Shown here piece after piece: positions 1 to 13,052 of a stretch of DNA of 64,000 nucleotides. Each line of letters opens with the position of its first letter. The stretch's first letter is position 1. Under the pieces are notes generated by a model, which did no database searches, had not been told where the DNA came from, and saw nothing but the letters and a program-made list of their open reading frames with translations. A program made the position numbers and the translations under genes. The stretch is from Cheilinus undulatus (lineage: Eukaryota; Chordata; Actinopteri; Labriformes; Labridae). The stretch covers positions 34,122,151-34,186,150 of the forward strand of contig NC_054877.1 in the NCBI RefSeq assembly GCF_018320785.1, given 5' to 3'.

Positions 1-3000
1 AAATCTGGCAGTCACTTTGACCACTAAGAATAAAAAAAATTACTGAGATATTAAAAGTAAAACAAAGCAACTCGACATTTTTGTTTTAAACTCAAACTTC
101 TCTAAAAGGATTTAGTCTCATGGACCACAATTCCTCGTTGAAAAAAAAAGTAAAACAAAACTGCTGAGAAGTAACTAAAAGACAGAGACAAGGATGATAC
201 ACAGCAAAATCTCTCCTGCCAGGAACGACTGCCAAGTGAGCCACGAGGATACTCACATGGGGGTCTTCATTTTGACAACTCAGTCTCTTGGAGAGCATCT
301 GACATAACCCTACTGTGAGACTTCTAAGGTCTTAAATTCAATGCAGTTCAGTTAGAGTATATGTATTAACACTGTCATGATAAATGTTTTTTTGGTACCA
401 CGTGTTTTAGTTTGTTATATATATATTTATATGTCTCAATTCTTTAAATGAAAGCATGGAGAAATTATTATGAGACAGAGCTGCTGCAGGACATAGAGAG
501 CAGTAACAGTTCATAAGTCAGCAAATGACATTTTTAAAGTCTTTCTGGTGTTTAGACAGTGTGCAGGAGTTTGCTTTCAATAATTGTTGATTTAAATAAG
601 AAAATACCTAATAAAAGAGCCTAGGACTTCTACATTTGATGCTGTGGTAACAAAATCATTAAGAGTTTTACTTGTGCAATATCAAAGTTTAAATTTCCAG
701 TATCATGACAACCCTAGAGGATGTAGCTGGAAGGTGTGATGCAGCTACAATTGATTTAAAGTTCTGGCATAATATTGTGGTAAAAATTCTTTGGTAAAGC
801 ATCAAGTGCTGATTTTCATCGACGCAACACCTCCTATGATTTCACTGGGTGTGCCTCAGACATGATGCCATATAAAAGCGAATCAAATAAACTGATTAAG
901 GTTCAATAGTGAAGGCCATCACCAAGATCTACCAAACACAGTTTCAAACAAAGCTGTGGTTCTCATCACTTCCATGGAAACAAAAGCAGCGCTTGGCAGA
1001 GCAGTGTATCCACAACAGCACCACTCAGAAAAAAGAAGTGAAGCATGGGGCTCATTACAGCGCTCGTGTTTGTGCCATCTTACTTTACTGCTGCCTTCTG
1101 ATGAGAGCAGAAATTGGATTCAACTGGACATATGGGGGCAGGAAAACAATGACGGAGAATGGTAATAAAAATTGACAAGTCTTCAAGCACTCCGACAGCA
1201 CATCCAATCATCTTAGAGAAGATACCTGACTGTTTTATAAACTAGAACAGACTCTTGTCTTTATTTCTGTGAGGGGTCTGTGTGTTGTGTGTGTGCAATC
1301 TGTCGGTGACTGGTGATGGTGTGTCAGCTGTATATTTCTCTAAAAAACAGTTTCATTTCCTGTCACTTAGATATGGTTTCATGTGCTTCCCTTTTTCATT
1401 TTTGTAAAAGGCATTATAAAAATGTTGAAGCACTCTGTCACTCTGAATCGTCAGGGTAGTTATTTCTGTCACCAGGTTTCTGAATAAAGCATTGAACACC
1501 ACCACTTATCAATGTAATAGCTTAGCGATTAATTCAGACTGCAGCTATGAAGTTATTATAGCACAACACTGAGACTATTTCACAGTAGAAACCAGGATGG
1601 TACAAAGCTGTGTTACAGATAGCAAGCACGTTTTGTAGCAGCCACCATACAGAAAAAAATTAAACTTGCACTACAAATATTTGCATAGTTATTACCATTT
1701 TCTACAAAGCATAGAAACATTTTACTAAACAAGCCCCGTTTTGAGTTCTTGAGACAATAAAAGGAGCCCAATACTGCTGACAGCATGAGCAGCAGTCAGA
1801 TGATCAGACCTACTGTAAAAAAAATATTTCAACCAAAAAACTCAGTGGGAAGTGAAAATTCACAGAAAGGGTAAAATCTTCACCAGAGGTTTCGGTTTAA
1901 AACATTTAGTAGACTTCAACACCATCTCCTGTTTCAACTTTGGCCATCCATGCCCAAAACACTGAAGTTGACAAAAAAGGGAAGATTTTGGTTTGTAGAA
2001 ATTTGACATGAACATCATATAAACTCAAATCTGGCTTCCAAGCTTGGAATTACAGAGCTAAATCACAGACTGTACATTAACGTGGAAAATGCCTCCTTCT
2101 TCAGAACAAAATAGATATCAGAAGTTAAGCATGATAAATGATATGACATTTGCATCAAATGACTGCTGTACAATCCAGCATACTAGTTGCACTGGTAAGT
2201 AAGATGAAGCCTGTTTTGGGGGGTTTTCTGCAAGGTATAACACTTACAACCATCTTATCCCTGATGATCTCCGTTGAAGTCAAAGTCCACAACATGCAGC
2301 TCCTGTGCAGCTGTGTTGCTCTTTTAGCATCATTTGTTTTCACCATGTGGATTTTGCGCTCCTACTTGCTACTGGTACAGTAGTTAAGCTCTCGGCCTGC
2401 TGTTGGTCTGTACTGGTCACCTATTGTCCTTAAGTGAGGAGTCCTTTTGATCAAAACTGCACTAAAAAAGCTTTGTTTACTCAACAGCGTATCGCCGTTT
2501 TCTTTAAATGCAGGATTAAGATGTTAAAAGGTGGCACGAGCAGTCTGGTCTGCATCATTGTGTATCTGTACACGTTTTTGAGCTATGACATGAACGCTTG
2601 CAACACGATGACGAAAGGCATATTTTCATGTGATGGTTGCAGCTGTACTGGCAGAAATGAATACCAGCATGTCCCGGTGCTTTACAAGGATATATTGGTC
2701 ACATTTGTTTATAGGACACAGCCAGCTTTTTGGATGAAAAAAAGTAAAGTTGCACAATTTAATCAGCATGATATCAGTATCAGCAGGCAATAAAAAAGTT
2801 TATCAGCTTTTTTTGTATCAGCATTTCTGCCAATATTTATGATCGATAATTACTGGTAGTAGTACATACCAGCCAAATGAATAAGTTTGTGCAGTTCAAA
2901 GCAGAATAATTAGATCTATCGCAATTAGAGTTTACTTTTTTAATCCACATTTCCTTAAACTTAAGCATTGTTTGTTCATCTTTCACTGACCAACTTAAAA

Positions 3001-4172
3001 GCTAAAGAGGGTTCCCCCTTGACAACCCTGGCAAAGTGCTGGCTTTTTGCTGTGGTCTGTCTGCACGGTTGACTTGTGGGGTCCAATAGTAAAAGCATAA
3101 ATGGGTAGAGGGATACCAATTTTCATGTGTTTACCTAAAAAAAAAAAAAAAAAAGTTTTATCTTAAATTTGTAGTCAGGATTGTTTCAAGGAAGCCAGTA
3201 TGCAAAGTTGCTAGTCAATTAATTAAAGTTTGATAACGGGATTCCAGTAAAGAAAAAACATAAAAACATTGTTTTTATTGATGTAAAAAAATGAGAATTA
3301 TCTGTGTTAATATCAGGTATGAATTTGGAAATGTTGGCATTGATTATAAGCAAAAACTCAAAGTCATGCATACCTAAATAAAAAGTAGTAAAAGTTTGTG
3401 TTATACACTGGATTTTATGGTAAATAAACCAAAGACCTCTGATAAATTAACACTGAAGTAAATCAGAGTGATTTTAACCTTCACATAAAAATGGTCTGGG
3501 AAAACATAATTTGAAGAGTATTTTGATTTGATCTTTTTTATCCATGTCCCATCTGTTAACATGGAAGAAGTAGAGCTCATGAGCTTTACTTTGCTACTAA
3601 GCTGGGAATAAATGTGTTGGCTTCACATGAAGAGAGACGTTTTTCCATTCATCTTACAGCCTACAAACAAAATTTTAAAAGCCATGATAAGCATGACACT
3701 TATGCAAAGTATTTATCTGAGAAACAGATTTATTTTACCTCCCTAAATATCAGATGTTTTTACCTATCGTTGTTACTTCAGCAGAATCAATTCTGCATAA
3801 ATGCAACTCACAGGTTGTATTTCGTTTCAGTTTTACTGTGTTACAATGCAAATGTTCAATAATGTAATGGCCTTTAGTAGTTTATTTTACTTAGTATATC
3901 TTTATATCAGTGCAAACTTTTGGGTTTTAAAGTGAAATCTTTTTGGACGTTGTTTAACCACAGATATCTATTAGTGAAGATTGTTTCCTATCTATTTATA
4001 AAAACCAAAAGTTGCCACTCAATTTAGTTTGAGTGCTTTGTCTGTACACCTAAAGATAGCTGGCATTAAGCCTTTAAATGAAACAATACTGAAGATGCAA
4101 ACACTTCTAGAAGGAACACAACAAACCAGAGTCTTCATGAGACACATACAGTTAAGGCTGTCATACAAAGAG
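1..4172. other. Non-coding stretch at left edge, probably tsc22d2 intron
   Basis: No open frame here resembles a protein I recognise. I looked on the minus strand for the conserved C-terminal TSC box and leucine zipper that should follow exon 2 of tsc22d2 and did not find it, so this DNA is most simply the start of the next intron. A run of 18 A lies at 3137-3154. Scattered phrases around 2795-2860 resemble fragments of dispersed repeats. Confidence 0.6.
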
Positions 4173-4800
4173 AGTGCAGGTACATCTCATAAAGTTAGAA
4201 TATCATGTAAAAGCTTGTTTTTTCCCTGTGATTTGATCTAAAAAGTTAATATTCACCAAATACAAAGTGAAACACTTCAAGACTGAAAAGTTCCCTGCAC
4301 CTTCATTCTCTCACTATGGTTCAGTACACACAACCACAATTATAGGGAAGACTGCTTTCTTGATAAATGTCTAGAAGACAATCACTGATATCCTCCACAA
4401 GGAGGGTACGCCAAAGAAGATCATTGCTGAAAGGCCAGGCTGTTCTTAGAGTGCTGTATCCATCATATTCACGGAAAGTTCCCTGAAGGGAAGTAAGATA
4501 TGAAAAGGTGCAACAGAGATGAGCTCAGCCTTTTAACAATGACCTTCTGTGGCTTACCCCTTGCTGAGGGTTTCAGTGATTGTCTTCTGGACATTTGTCA
4601 TGTCAGCAGTCTTCACTGTGATTGTGGTCGTCTGTACTGAACTAGAATGAGAGAATAAAGGCTCAGGAAACCTTTACATATCAGGCTTTTCCAGATTATT
4701 CTAATATTCTGAGCAAGTGGAATTTTGAGCTGTAATCGTTCAGATTGAAACAAAAAAAAATCTTGAACTATTTCCCTTTTTATGAGATGAATGTAGAATA
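4173..4800 (+). mobile_element. Degenerate Tc1-like transposon remnant
   Basis: The ends are imperfect inverted repeats: the left end carries TACATCTCATAAA and the right end ATGAGATG followed by a related tail. Between about 4350 and 4500 the plus strand still reads like the N-terminal helix-turn-helix of a Tc1 transposase (GKTA, then KTI.DILHKEGTPKKIIAERPGCS), with stops inside. No DDE catalytic part remains, so it is a short, internally deleted, non-autonomous copy. It sits just downstream of tsc22d2 exon 2. A related end fragment lies near 53090-53215. Confidence 0.7.
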
Positions 4801-5092
4801 TAACTTTATAAATGAAATCACAGGAAATAATGAGCTTTCACATGCCATCCCATTTTTTAGATGCACCTGTGTGTTAAGGAAGCACCGGATGCAAAAGCTG
4901 TGAGGAATTCAAGAGAAAGACGGGGATGTTGTTGAGAAATCTATGGGCCAATCCTGTGCTTGCTGCTGCTAAGCTTTGTTTCCAAACTCAATCCATGCAC
5001 GTGGAGAAAGCAAAGCTCGCAGCTATTCAACACGGCACACATGTTGTTAGAGTCTGCAGGCCTGTCCGGTCCAATCCAGTATTGTACTGTAC

Positions 5093-5167
5093 CTATCACT
5101 GTGGGCCTTTGAGTCCCTTAATCTGCTGCCAGACTGGAAGGCCTGGTAGAAAGCCTTGGAGGGATTC
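5093..5167 (-). CDS. tsc22d2: tsc22d2 coding exon 2 (75 bp)
   Basis: This small exon is too short to show as an open frame. On the minus strand an acceptor ending CCACAG (5173-5168) is followed by a 75-base exon and a donor GTACAG beginning at 5092. The upstream exon ends two bases into a codon (AG), and the first base here completes it as Arg. The exon then encodes NPSKAFYQAF, followed by a polar stretch containing RLRDSK. The NPS.AFYQAF block is the known sequence following IPVDG.DR in vertebrate TSC22D2, just before the TSC box. The exon again ends in phase 2, ready to join a TSC-box exon outside the window. Recognition rests on the family motif and on phase compatibility at both ends. Confidence 0.85.
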
Positions 5168-8100
5168 CTGTGGTAACCACATTAAGGAAAAAGAAGTCAG
5201 AAAAGACAGCCACAAGATAGAGGAGATGAAACAGTTAAAGAAGACCAGAGTTTGATTCCTAGAAATGTTTTCTTACGCAATTTAATTTCCCCTCACAAAA
5301 TCCCATTGCTTGTTTTGTGCAGTAAACCTGGCAGGAGAGAAAATGTGAAGATGTCCATGAAGCATATGGGACATAGAGGCTGAGTGTAGCAGAAAGAGAC
5401 AGGAGAGAGAAAGAGAGCGAGTCTTGACCTCAGTGCAGGAATTTATGTTCAAAGGTGGGGACAACCTCGTAAAGTGTAAGGGCCTCCCTCAGGCCATTCA
5501 CCTACAGAACGTCAACCATCCCTCATGCTCAGTTTGTTTTCCCTTGAAGCCAAATACATAAGATGAAAAAGGCAACCTCACTTCTTATTTCTGCTCAGAG
5601 AGTGAAATATAGTTCAGTTATGGATCTATTAATAATTCATTCAGAGAGTTTAAGATGACTTTTTTTTTAATCAAATACTGTCTTGCTGTTAAAATCACCT
5701 TTTAAAATTACCTCCTGGCTTCCTGGTGATTACCAGAAGTACACTGTGTTCTGTGCCAAGGGATGTATATTCGTGGAAGAGGAAAGGAAATCCCCACACT
5801 GACCCCTACATACGCACACTCATTTAATCTACTCCAGGCTCGTGCTTTGCAAAACTAACTGCTTAAGTCTCACACAAATGTATATGCACACAGACATGAG
5901 AATGCACACCCACCACACAGGGGAATAAGGAGTTGATTTACAGCATGTGTGCGAATATTATAGCAGCCAAGGCTCTTTTCCTAGAAATCTCTGGCACAAA
6001 CATGCTTTGTCACATTACCTCACGGCTAAACACTCTCTCTCAAACCTCCCCCTATGTCTTTGCCTCATTTTACTTTAAGTGGGGTATGGCGCAAGAGAAA
6101 ACCACCACATGTGCACACGCATGGCAAGCACACCTCCACAGAAAACATCTCTGGTTTTTTTCTTCCACAATGGCAAAAGCTAAGAGCTGTGTATGAGCAA
6201 GATCTGGAGGTCAGATGACTCGGAGTCCAGCGACCTCTTCTTGAATGAGGTAAGAATTGGAGGAGTCATCATTCGCTGTATTCAAGTAGCACACGCTCGC
6301 CTCTCAAAGGCTCTCTTTGTAGCTCTAACATGTCAATATCCATGCATGAAAGCCTGTCTTTGTAAACCAGCTTGTTGATGTGTTCAGCAGTGGTAAAGTG
6401 CCGTCTCCCCCTTTAACCAAGAATATCAAGAGAAGATGCACAAGGAGGAAAAAAAATACCCTTTTCTCTTTCTGAACCCCTCTCTCAGAGCTCTTAGGCT
6501 AACGTGAAACAGAAACAACAGTTGCTCACATTCAGGTTTACCCCACGCAGCCCCAAAGTGAAAAATCTGACCTGGCAGCAAACCGATATAACCTTTCAGA
6601 GCATTCTTACTGGCTGATGTCACACATCTAGCTGGAGCATGACACATGGTTTTTCCTTCAGCGTGCCTGCGCTGCAAGCCAGAAGCCGCGTCAAAGGTTT
6701 AGTTTCACGCCACTGAACCTCTTAATAAACCTGCTAACTCACTGAGAATGAGCAAACGCTCAGTGGCCTTAAGTGACAAGAAGGAAGTGGGAGGAAAGTT
6801 CAAGAAGAGGTAAAAAAGAAAAGTAGACAGAAGTGGATAGTGTCAGAGAAGATTTTACTTCTTATATTTAAGTGTTATGGAGACATTAGAGCACTCAAAA
6901 CTCGTCAGCAGGTTTGGGAATGCAACTTCTCTTATTGTCAAAAATTCAGCACCATGTGCTTTAAAATGTTACAATCAGGGATAGTACTGAAATGTGCTAA
7001 AGCAGAATGAGTATCATAAGGTAGGTGCATCAAATACTGCAGGCAAACTCCTGCACAGTGTCTACATTTGAACAAAAGCACTGGTAACACTTCATGAAAG
7101 AAAAGTTGGTGATATTGCCTGCAATTTATTTAGTGTGCAAGAGTTCCCCTGTTGTTTTTGACAGCTAAAAAAAACACCCAATATTTGAGACTCTGGATTT
7201 CTATTTTTGTTGCCATTGTATTGATAAAGCATCAGATTTCTACTTGTATCACATCAAAGTTTAAACTTTTGCTTAGTTATTTCCAGACTTCTTTACAAAG
7301 CCTGATTGTGCCTTGAATGTGTTGGGGCCCTGATGTAAAACTTCAGAAGTGGCAGTAGATGGACAGGTAGGGTTATTTGGAGACTAGGGGGTACAAAGAG
7401 AGGTAGAAAGAATGTGTTGAAAGCTCTCGGTGTTGGTGCTCGTGAGGCTTCAGATTCTCTGCACCATCCATCATCTGCGAAGTAGGTCAGAACTATTTAG
7501 ATTTCAGCTGCCCTATGGGAGTTTCTTTCAGTGGAGAGACGAAGCACAGAGGAGCCAGAGCCTCTGTATGATTACAGAAAGGCCAACTGAGGAGATTAGA
7601 GTCCCACCAGCACAGGTTAGTGCCAGGACGCTCACCAACTATGTCCTCTTGGGACAACAGGAACCTACAGTTGGTAACTATTAAACTATTCAATCCTGGG
7701 CTGAAAACTCCAGAAAGGTTCCTTCTTCTTGGGTACTTCCATGAACTCTTAAGGCAAAAACAGAAGCTGCTTTATTTTGTGCAAGACTGAATTTAGGATA
7801 CAAGCAAGCCCTGTTTGTAGTATCAATACATCAAGAAGGAGGAACAGTGAGCACCAGTCATGCAGCCAACTTCCCAAAATCAGAAAACTACCCACTTAAT
7901 ACAGAAGAGAAACTGGTTAAGTAGCTCAGCAAATTACAGAATTAAACTAAAGTAACCAGTTTGTTGAAGGGAACTCAATCATTTTGCACGTTAAAGTTGT
8001 TTTACTGAGGAATGGGGAAATTTTATTTAGCTTCACCTAAAAGTCATATTACCAACAAAACCTTCAACACATCATTCTGTGGCATTATGTCAACTTGCTA

Positions 8101-8619
8101 ATGAGCTAACTTGCTTTCATCCTGCCAGTTTAAACACAGATTTCAACATTAGATTATTATTTGTGAGTTATCATTTGAGAGACTCAACACATGGCAAAGT
8201 GTAATGGTAGATTAAACCGTGTTGCTCTTATAGTACGTGATATGCAATGAGCTGACCAATGCATCATCACCACACACAGTTTAATTTACCAACAACCAGA
8301 GTCTCCACTCTCAAAACTCAAAATCATCTGAATGAGTTAAAAGTGGTTTGCTGTTAACTACCTGCAATTGTGTTGTTTCAAATCAACGAGATGGTCCTCC
8401 ATTTCTTTTGTCCATTTGACTTGATGCTTCACATTTACTATCCCTGCCATGGCTGTATCTGTTGTGCTTCCTCATTCAGTTAGCTTGCTTCCTGATTAGC
8501 TTGCTATGTTTCATGTAATAATGCCACTCATGCCAGTAAAATCTGATTACAAAATGTTGAACAAAACCGAGTAAACCATCTGCTTACAGGAAAGAAGCTC
8601 ACCTCCATGAAAACATTCC
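5168..8619. other. tsc22d2 intron, no gene seen
   Basis: This is AT-rich intronic DNA. Open frames are short and show neither recognisable domains nor matched splice sites. Nothing here supports a gene or RNA. Confidence 0.6.
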
Positions 8620-9010
8620 AACGCAGCCAGCGTAGCTTACATAGCTCCATAAGCTAGATACATAATGGAGCTATGTAGGTAAAGGAGCTAAAGCTAAGCT
8701 CACGCAGAAGCTACGTAAGCCATTTATCTACGTTATCTGCATAGCTAAGTAAGCTTTGGCTACATTTACTTTGGCTCATGTTCTTAGAACTTGGCCATAG
8801 ATAACGAAGCTATGAAGATTGCATAGCAATAGCTAAGTTCACAAAGCAGCTATATAAGCTATGTAGGTATGTTATCTACATTGCTACAATGACTTAGCTA
8901 TGTTTTCTAAAGCTAATGTTGCTAAAGCTAACTTAGCAACATTGGCTCATGTAGTAAGTTAATTACTTAGCTCCATTATCTTTCCTGAAAGCTAAAGGAG
9001 CTAAAGTAAG
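8620..9010. repeat. AGCTA-rich cryptic repeat with short palindromes
   Basis: About 390 bases are saturated with variants of TAGCTA, AAGCTA and GCTACGTA in both orientations. Several are local palindromes. The clearest has 12-base arms, acatagctccat (8639-8650) and atggagctatgt (8665-8676), around a 14-base loop. There is no coding frame. It looks like a decayed simple repeat rather than a transposon, as I see no target-site duplication. Confidence 0.65.
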
Positions 9011-11916
9011 CCAACATTTGTGTAACTACTTCTAATAGATTGATGCATAATTTCATCCCAGATTAGACCTCAGACTTTTATTCTGCTTTATTTATGAAAC
9101 GTTTCCGTGTCTGTAATGTTTGCAATGTGGTTGTTTCATGAATGTTAATGCTAGACTCTGTTTATGAACTAAGTTGAATTTAAAACACCCTGGAAATGTG
9201 TTGTACCTGCAAATTATGGCATTTCCTTTCTAAGATATTTTGTATCTCAGATGAACGGTCTGAGAGCGGCCGTCAGAAATGAAGCCAGACTCCTGTCCCT
9301 TTCCTGCATGTCTTTCCACCACTCTCATATCTCTGTTTCAAACTCTATCCACTGTCATCCTCTATAAATAAAGGCTACAAATGCCTAAAAATATCTTCGA
9401 AAGAAAGCTTGCTCAACTGTCCTCAACAAGACTTCTGACTGTTCATACTGAACATATTTATTATCCGTAGTTGAAGCTTCTCATTGGCAGGTTGGAGACA
9501 GAAATTCCCTCTTAACACGTCTTGCATTACAGGAAAAATCTACCCCCATAATCTTCAGACCTCAACAAAGGCCCAATCAGATTGGTCTTAAGGGGGAATC
9601 AGAACAAAAATTGGTGTGATTTTTTTTACTAAAAGTCACAGCTGCTTTGAGAAGGGGAAGAGGATGACTGTCCAGCAGCAGTAGCAAAAACATCAGATGT
9701 GTTGATGGACTTTATTTCAAGCTGACAGTAAAAGGTGCCACATTCAGAATGCTGATGTGCTAAATACCCATTGGCTGTCAATTTTATTCAGAGACATCGT
9801 ATGACAATTGTTGTGCACCAGTGATTTGATAAAAAATTACTTGACTTACAAAAACATCACATTACAACCCACTGGAGACTTGACAGCAGTGTTAATAAGC
9901 TTAGAAGATAACAGATTTTCTGGTTTTGAAACAGAGGAACAGACGCTGCTTATTAAAGCTGCTTATTTGATAGTTTGCCTCATGTGATCTCACTTGAGTC
10001 AGTCTCAATTAAAGCTCGACAGCAAAGAAAAAAAGAATAAAATAATGTTTTGATATTATATTTGAAAGAAGTTAAACACACCTCTTTACATGGCCCCTAC
10101 ATGCTGCCTAAGGCTAGTGGTTTGCAGCCTCATTATCCACTATTAGCTTAAACCTCCTGTTCATCAACTGAAGAGAGGAAGACGAGTAAAAGTGCGAGTA
10201 ACCTAGTTTGGTTTTGACTAGAAAAAATAATGCTTGGAATAAAAAGATAAATAGATTATTCTGTTGCATTTTTGTTCCTCTCTTAATGCCTACTACGAGT
10301 TCAACCCTGTGGTTGGAGAGAAAAGTTAAATCAGTGGAGAGCTGCTTGGCACATCTTTGTTACTCTGGAGACAGACATCTGCATATTTTGCATTTCATTC
10401 CAACCCTTATCAGCCCTTCATGACTCCTTTGCCTCACCGGTTTAAACATTACGGTTTTAATTTAAGGTTCTGGACTTCAGTTACAAGAGTTAGTTGATCC
10501 AAATATGTGTGAGCAAATGTTTACATGGCATCTTTAATTAAAATGTAATTGATTTCCCTGTCTAGAGATGCTTAAATGAAAGTTGAATTATTTGACTGAA
10601 AAACTGTATCTAATTAAAAGCAAATAAATGCAGAAAAAAGTCAAACAATATTTGATGCAATCATTTTCTGCCCTCCTGCTGAAAAGCCAGAAAAGTGAGT
10701 CTTAGTAATGCTTCAAGTCACTTGAGTACCACTTCCCAAAAACAAGATAACAAGAATATTCTCAGCTAAGCTTATCTGCAGCTCTGTGCAGAACATCCCC
10801 AGTTAAACAACTATCGTAAACTCTGCACTGAGCTGGTGACGTTTTCCTGCCTGTCAGAACAATGGAGGGCCTCCCTACCTGGGGTGGAGGTGATGACTGA
10901 GGTAAAGCCTACAGACATACTGACTAGTACAGTCAGTCCAACCTGAACAATACATCTTTCTGTTTGAAAATAGCTCAGAGGCTGAGAGGAGGCAGGGGTC
11001 ACACAGGAGGAACCACTTGATGAGTGTACACAGAGGTGCAGAAAGTACACAGTCAGAGGTTCGAGAACTCACACAGCAACAAAAGGATAAAAAGTGCATA
11101 ATGCACTTAAGGCAACTTTATAAGGTGCTCTGACAGTCTACCTCTGCAAAGGTTATTATGTTCATACTGTAGATGGCTGGAGCTTTTTAAAAGCTAATAC
11201 ATGAAGCTGTCTGCTTAGCCAGTATTTTTGACCAGCGTTAGCCTATAACATATATAATTACTGCTGTATATTTGATATGCATAAAAAAGCAAAGAACTTC
11301 ACTCATAATTCTGTTTAAGAAAGTGCAAAAATAATATTTTAGATCAGTAAAAAGGTTTGATAGGTCAAATACACTGATCCTTTGATTTTCTCTGGTACTG
11401 ATACTACGTATATAATTGAGTAAGTGTTGTTAAAAAACTAGGATAGACTGCATACAATCTTTGTCTTACTTCTTGTTGAGCAAACTCTGTGTTGAATATG
11501 TTAACTAAAACGGCTGTATATACTAATTTGATTAATGTTTATATAATTTATTTTTTTAAATATGCAAACGATAAAGATATTTATAATTTAATCAACCCAT
11601 TACAACATAGTAATACATCGTTGGGGCATTAAAAGTCGGCGGGAGAATAAAAGCTGTCCCTCTATTATAAATGATTCAGAGAGAAATCTTTAGAAGAAGC
11701 CAGTAGAGCATGAGAGATATGAAAAGGAAATGCGTCATGAAAGAGGCTTAGACAAAATTCATACACTGGCGTTGCATCAGACACAAAGTAAATGTGTCAC
11801 TCCATGTGTCTGTGTCCTTGATAGGAAAACATGAGCAGAGCCATTGCTCCAGATAGCAAACAATCATAATGTTCACTCTCTTCTAAAATAAAACGAGTGT
11901 GCATAAACCACACATA
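9011..11916. other. tsc22d2 intron, no gene seen
   Basis: AT-rich intronic sequence with no recognisable coding, RNA or transposon structure. Short minus-strand frames near 10,811-11,099 have no family features. Confidence 0.55.
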
Positions 11917-11924
11917 TTCCATGA

Positions 11925-13044
11925 TAGGGGTTGACCAATGAAAATAGCTGATGGTGGAGTCCGATATTTGGCATTTGCTATCAGCATTTGATTTGAGCGA
12001 TAACCGATAAAGTTAATGAATCAAAAAGTGCTTTAATTTGGCTGCACAGCAAGGTCTGTCTTCCACTCTAGTTTCACTTTAACTTTCCTCAGTCTCACAA
12101 AATTTCCTGCATACAACACAGTCTGATTAGTTAGGTGCCATATGATTATAAGCCAATCAACACTTAGGGCCAGTCCCATTTCTAACCCTTAACCCTTCCC
12201 ATCAGCCCTTCCCCTTGCCCCTTAAAACCGAGTGGTAAGGGTTGGGGTGAAAACCTTCTCTTCAGAAACAACACACCACTTGACTGCTTTTCATCATCAC
12301 AAATTGCCGGTAAACAGCTGCGTCACCAGAGGTGACAATAAAGCTTCGACCATCTCGTTCATACTGCGTTGATCTTCTCCATTTATTGATACAATTAATA
12401 ACCCTCATTTACACGTGTAGATACCGAAAATTCAATAAACTCCAATCCTCAGATACTAAAGATTGAATATATGAGAAAACACAAATGTTGTGTTTTCTAT
12501 AATCATTATGCCGAAAATATTTTTTCATTTATGCGCCTCCTTCGTAGTCTGTTGTGCCATTTTGCAATTCGCCTTTAGTTACGCTACAGCAGTGCATGAA
12601 GGGAAATTCCTCATACCCCTTGGTTTCAAAGTGTGGTTCTGAAAAATCTTCATTTTAAGGGCTATGTAGCCCTTGGCCCTTAGCTCTACCCTCAATTCAA
12701 AGGAGAACTGGGACACCACTTCCCCTGACATGAACACGCAAAACCAAAGGGTTGGGCTAAAGGGTAGAAATGGGGTTCACCCTCAAGCTTGGCCGCCGCT
12801 GACACACTGAGCGTATAGCATCACTTTCTGTTTTCCAGCTACTGTGTTGCTCTGTGCAATTTCTCATAAACATACAGCTGGAGCTTATTGTTTATTTCCC
12901 ATCATTGATCATCATTCAACTTTACTTTTGCTACATGAAAATACATAAATGCATATCGGTTCCAAATGTTGGTTAAAGGTCTCCCAAACTACCAATAATT
13001 GGTATTTGCATCAACCCTGAACAAAGAGTAGTTGTCAACCCCTA
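11925..13044. mobile_element. hAT-like non-autonomous element with target duplication
   Basis: The element has perfect 11-bp terminal inverted repeats: TAGGGGTTGAC at 11925-11935 and its reverse complement at 13034-13044. It is flanked by an 8-bp target duplication, TTCCATGA at 11917-11924 and TTCCATAA at 13045-13052, with one difference. An 8-bp duplication and a T/CAGGGGT-type terminus are typical of the hAT superfamily. No transposase frame is present, so it would have been mobilised in trans. About 620 bases of it are a second, nested element (12166-12783). Confidence 0.75.
12166..12783. mobile_element. Second MITE-like element nested in the hAT-like element
   Basis: The left end reads AGGGCCAGTCCCATTTCTAA. 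The right end, read in reverse complement, is AGGGTGAACCCCATTTCTAC, giving imperfect terminal inverted repeats of roughly 25-30 bp. Internally it is rich in CCCTTAACCC-like phrases near both ends and has no coding frame. I could not fix a clean target duplication. Its position inside 11925-13044 implies a later insertion. Confidence 0.55.
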
Positions 13045-13052
13045 TTCCATAA

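Noticed and set aside
2434-2793. 119-codon plus-strand open frame
   Set aside because: No recognisable domain, composition typical of random AT-rich DNA, no start context or splice signals, and it lies in the tsc22d2 intron region.
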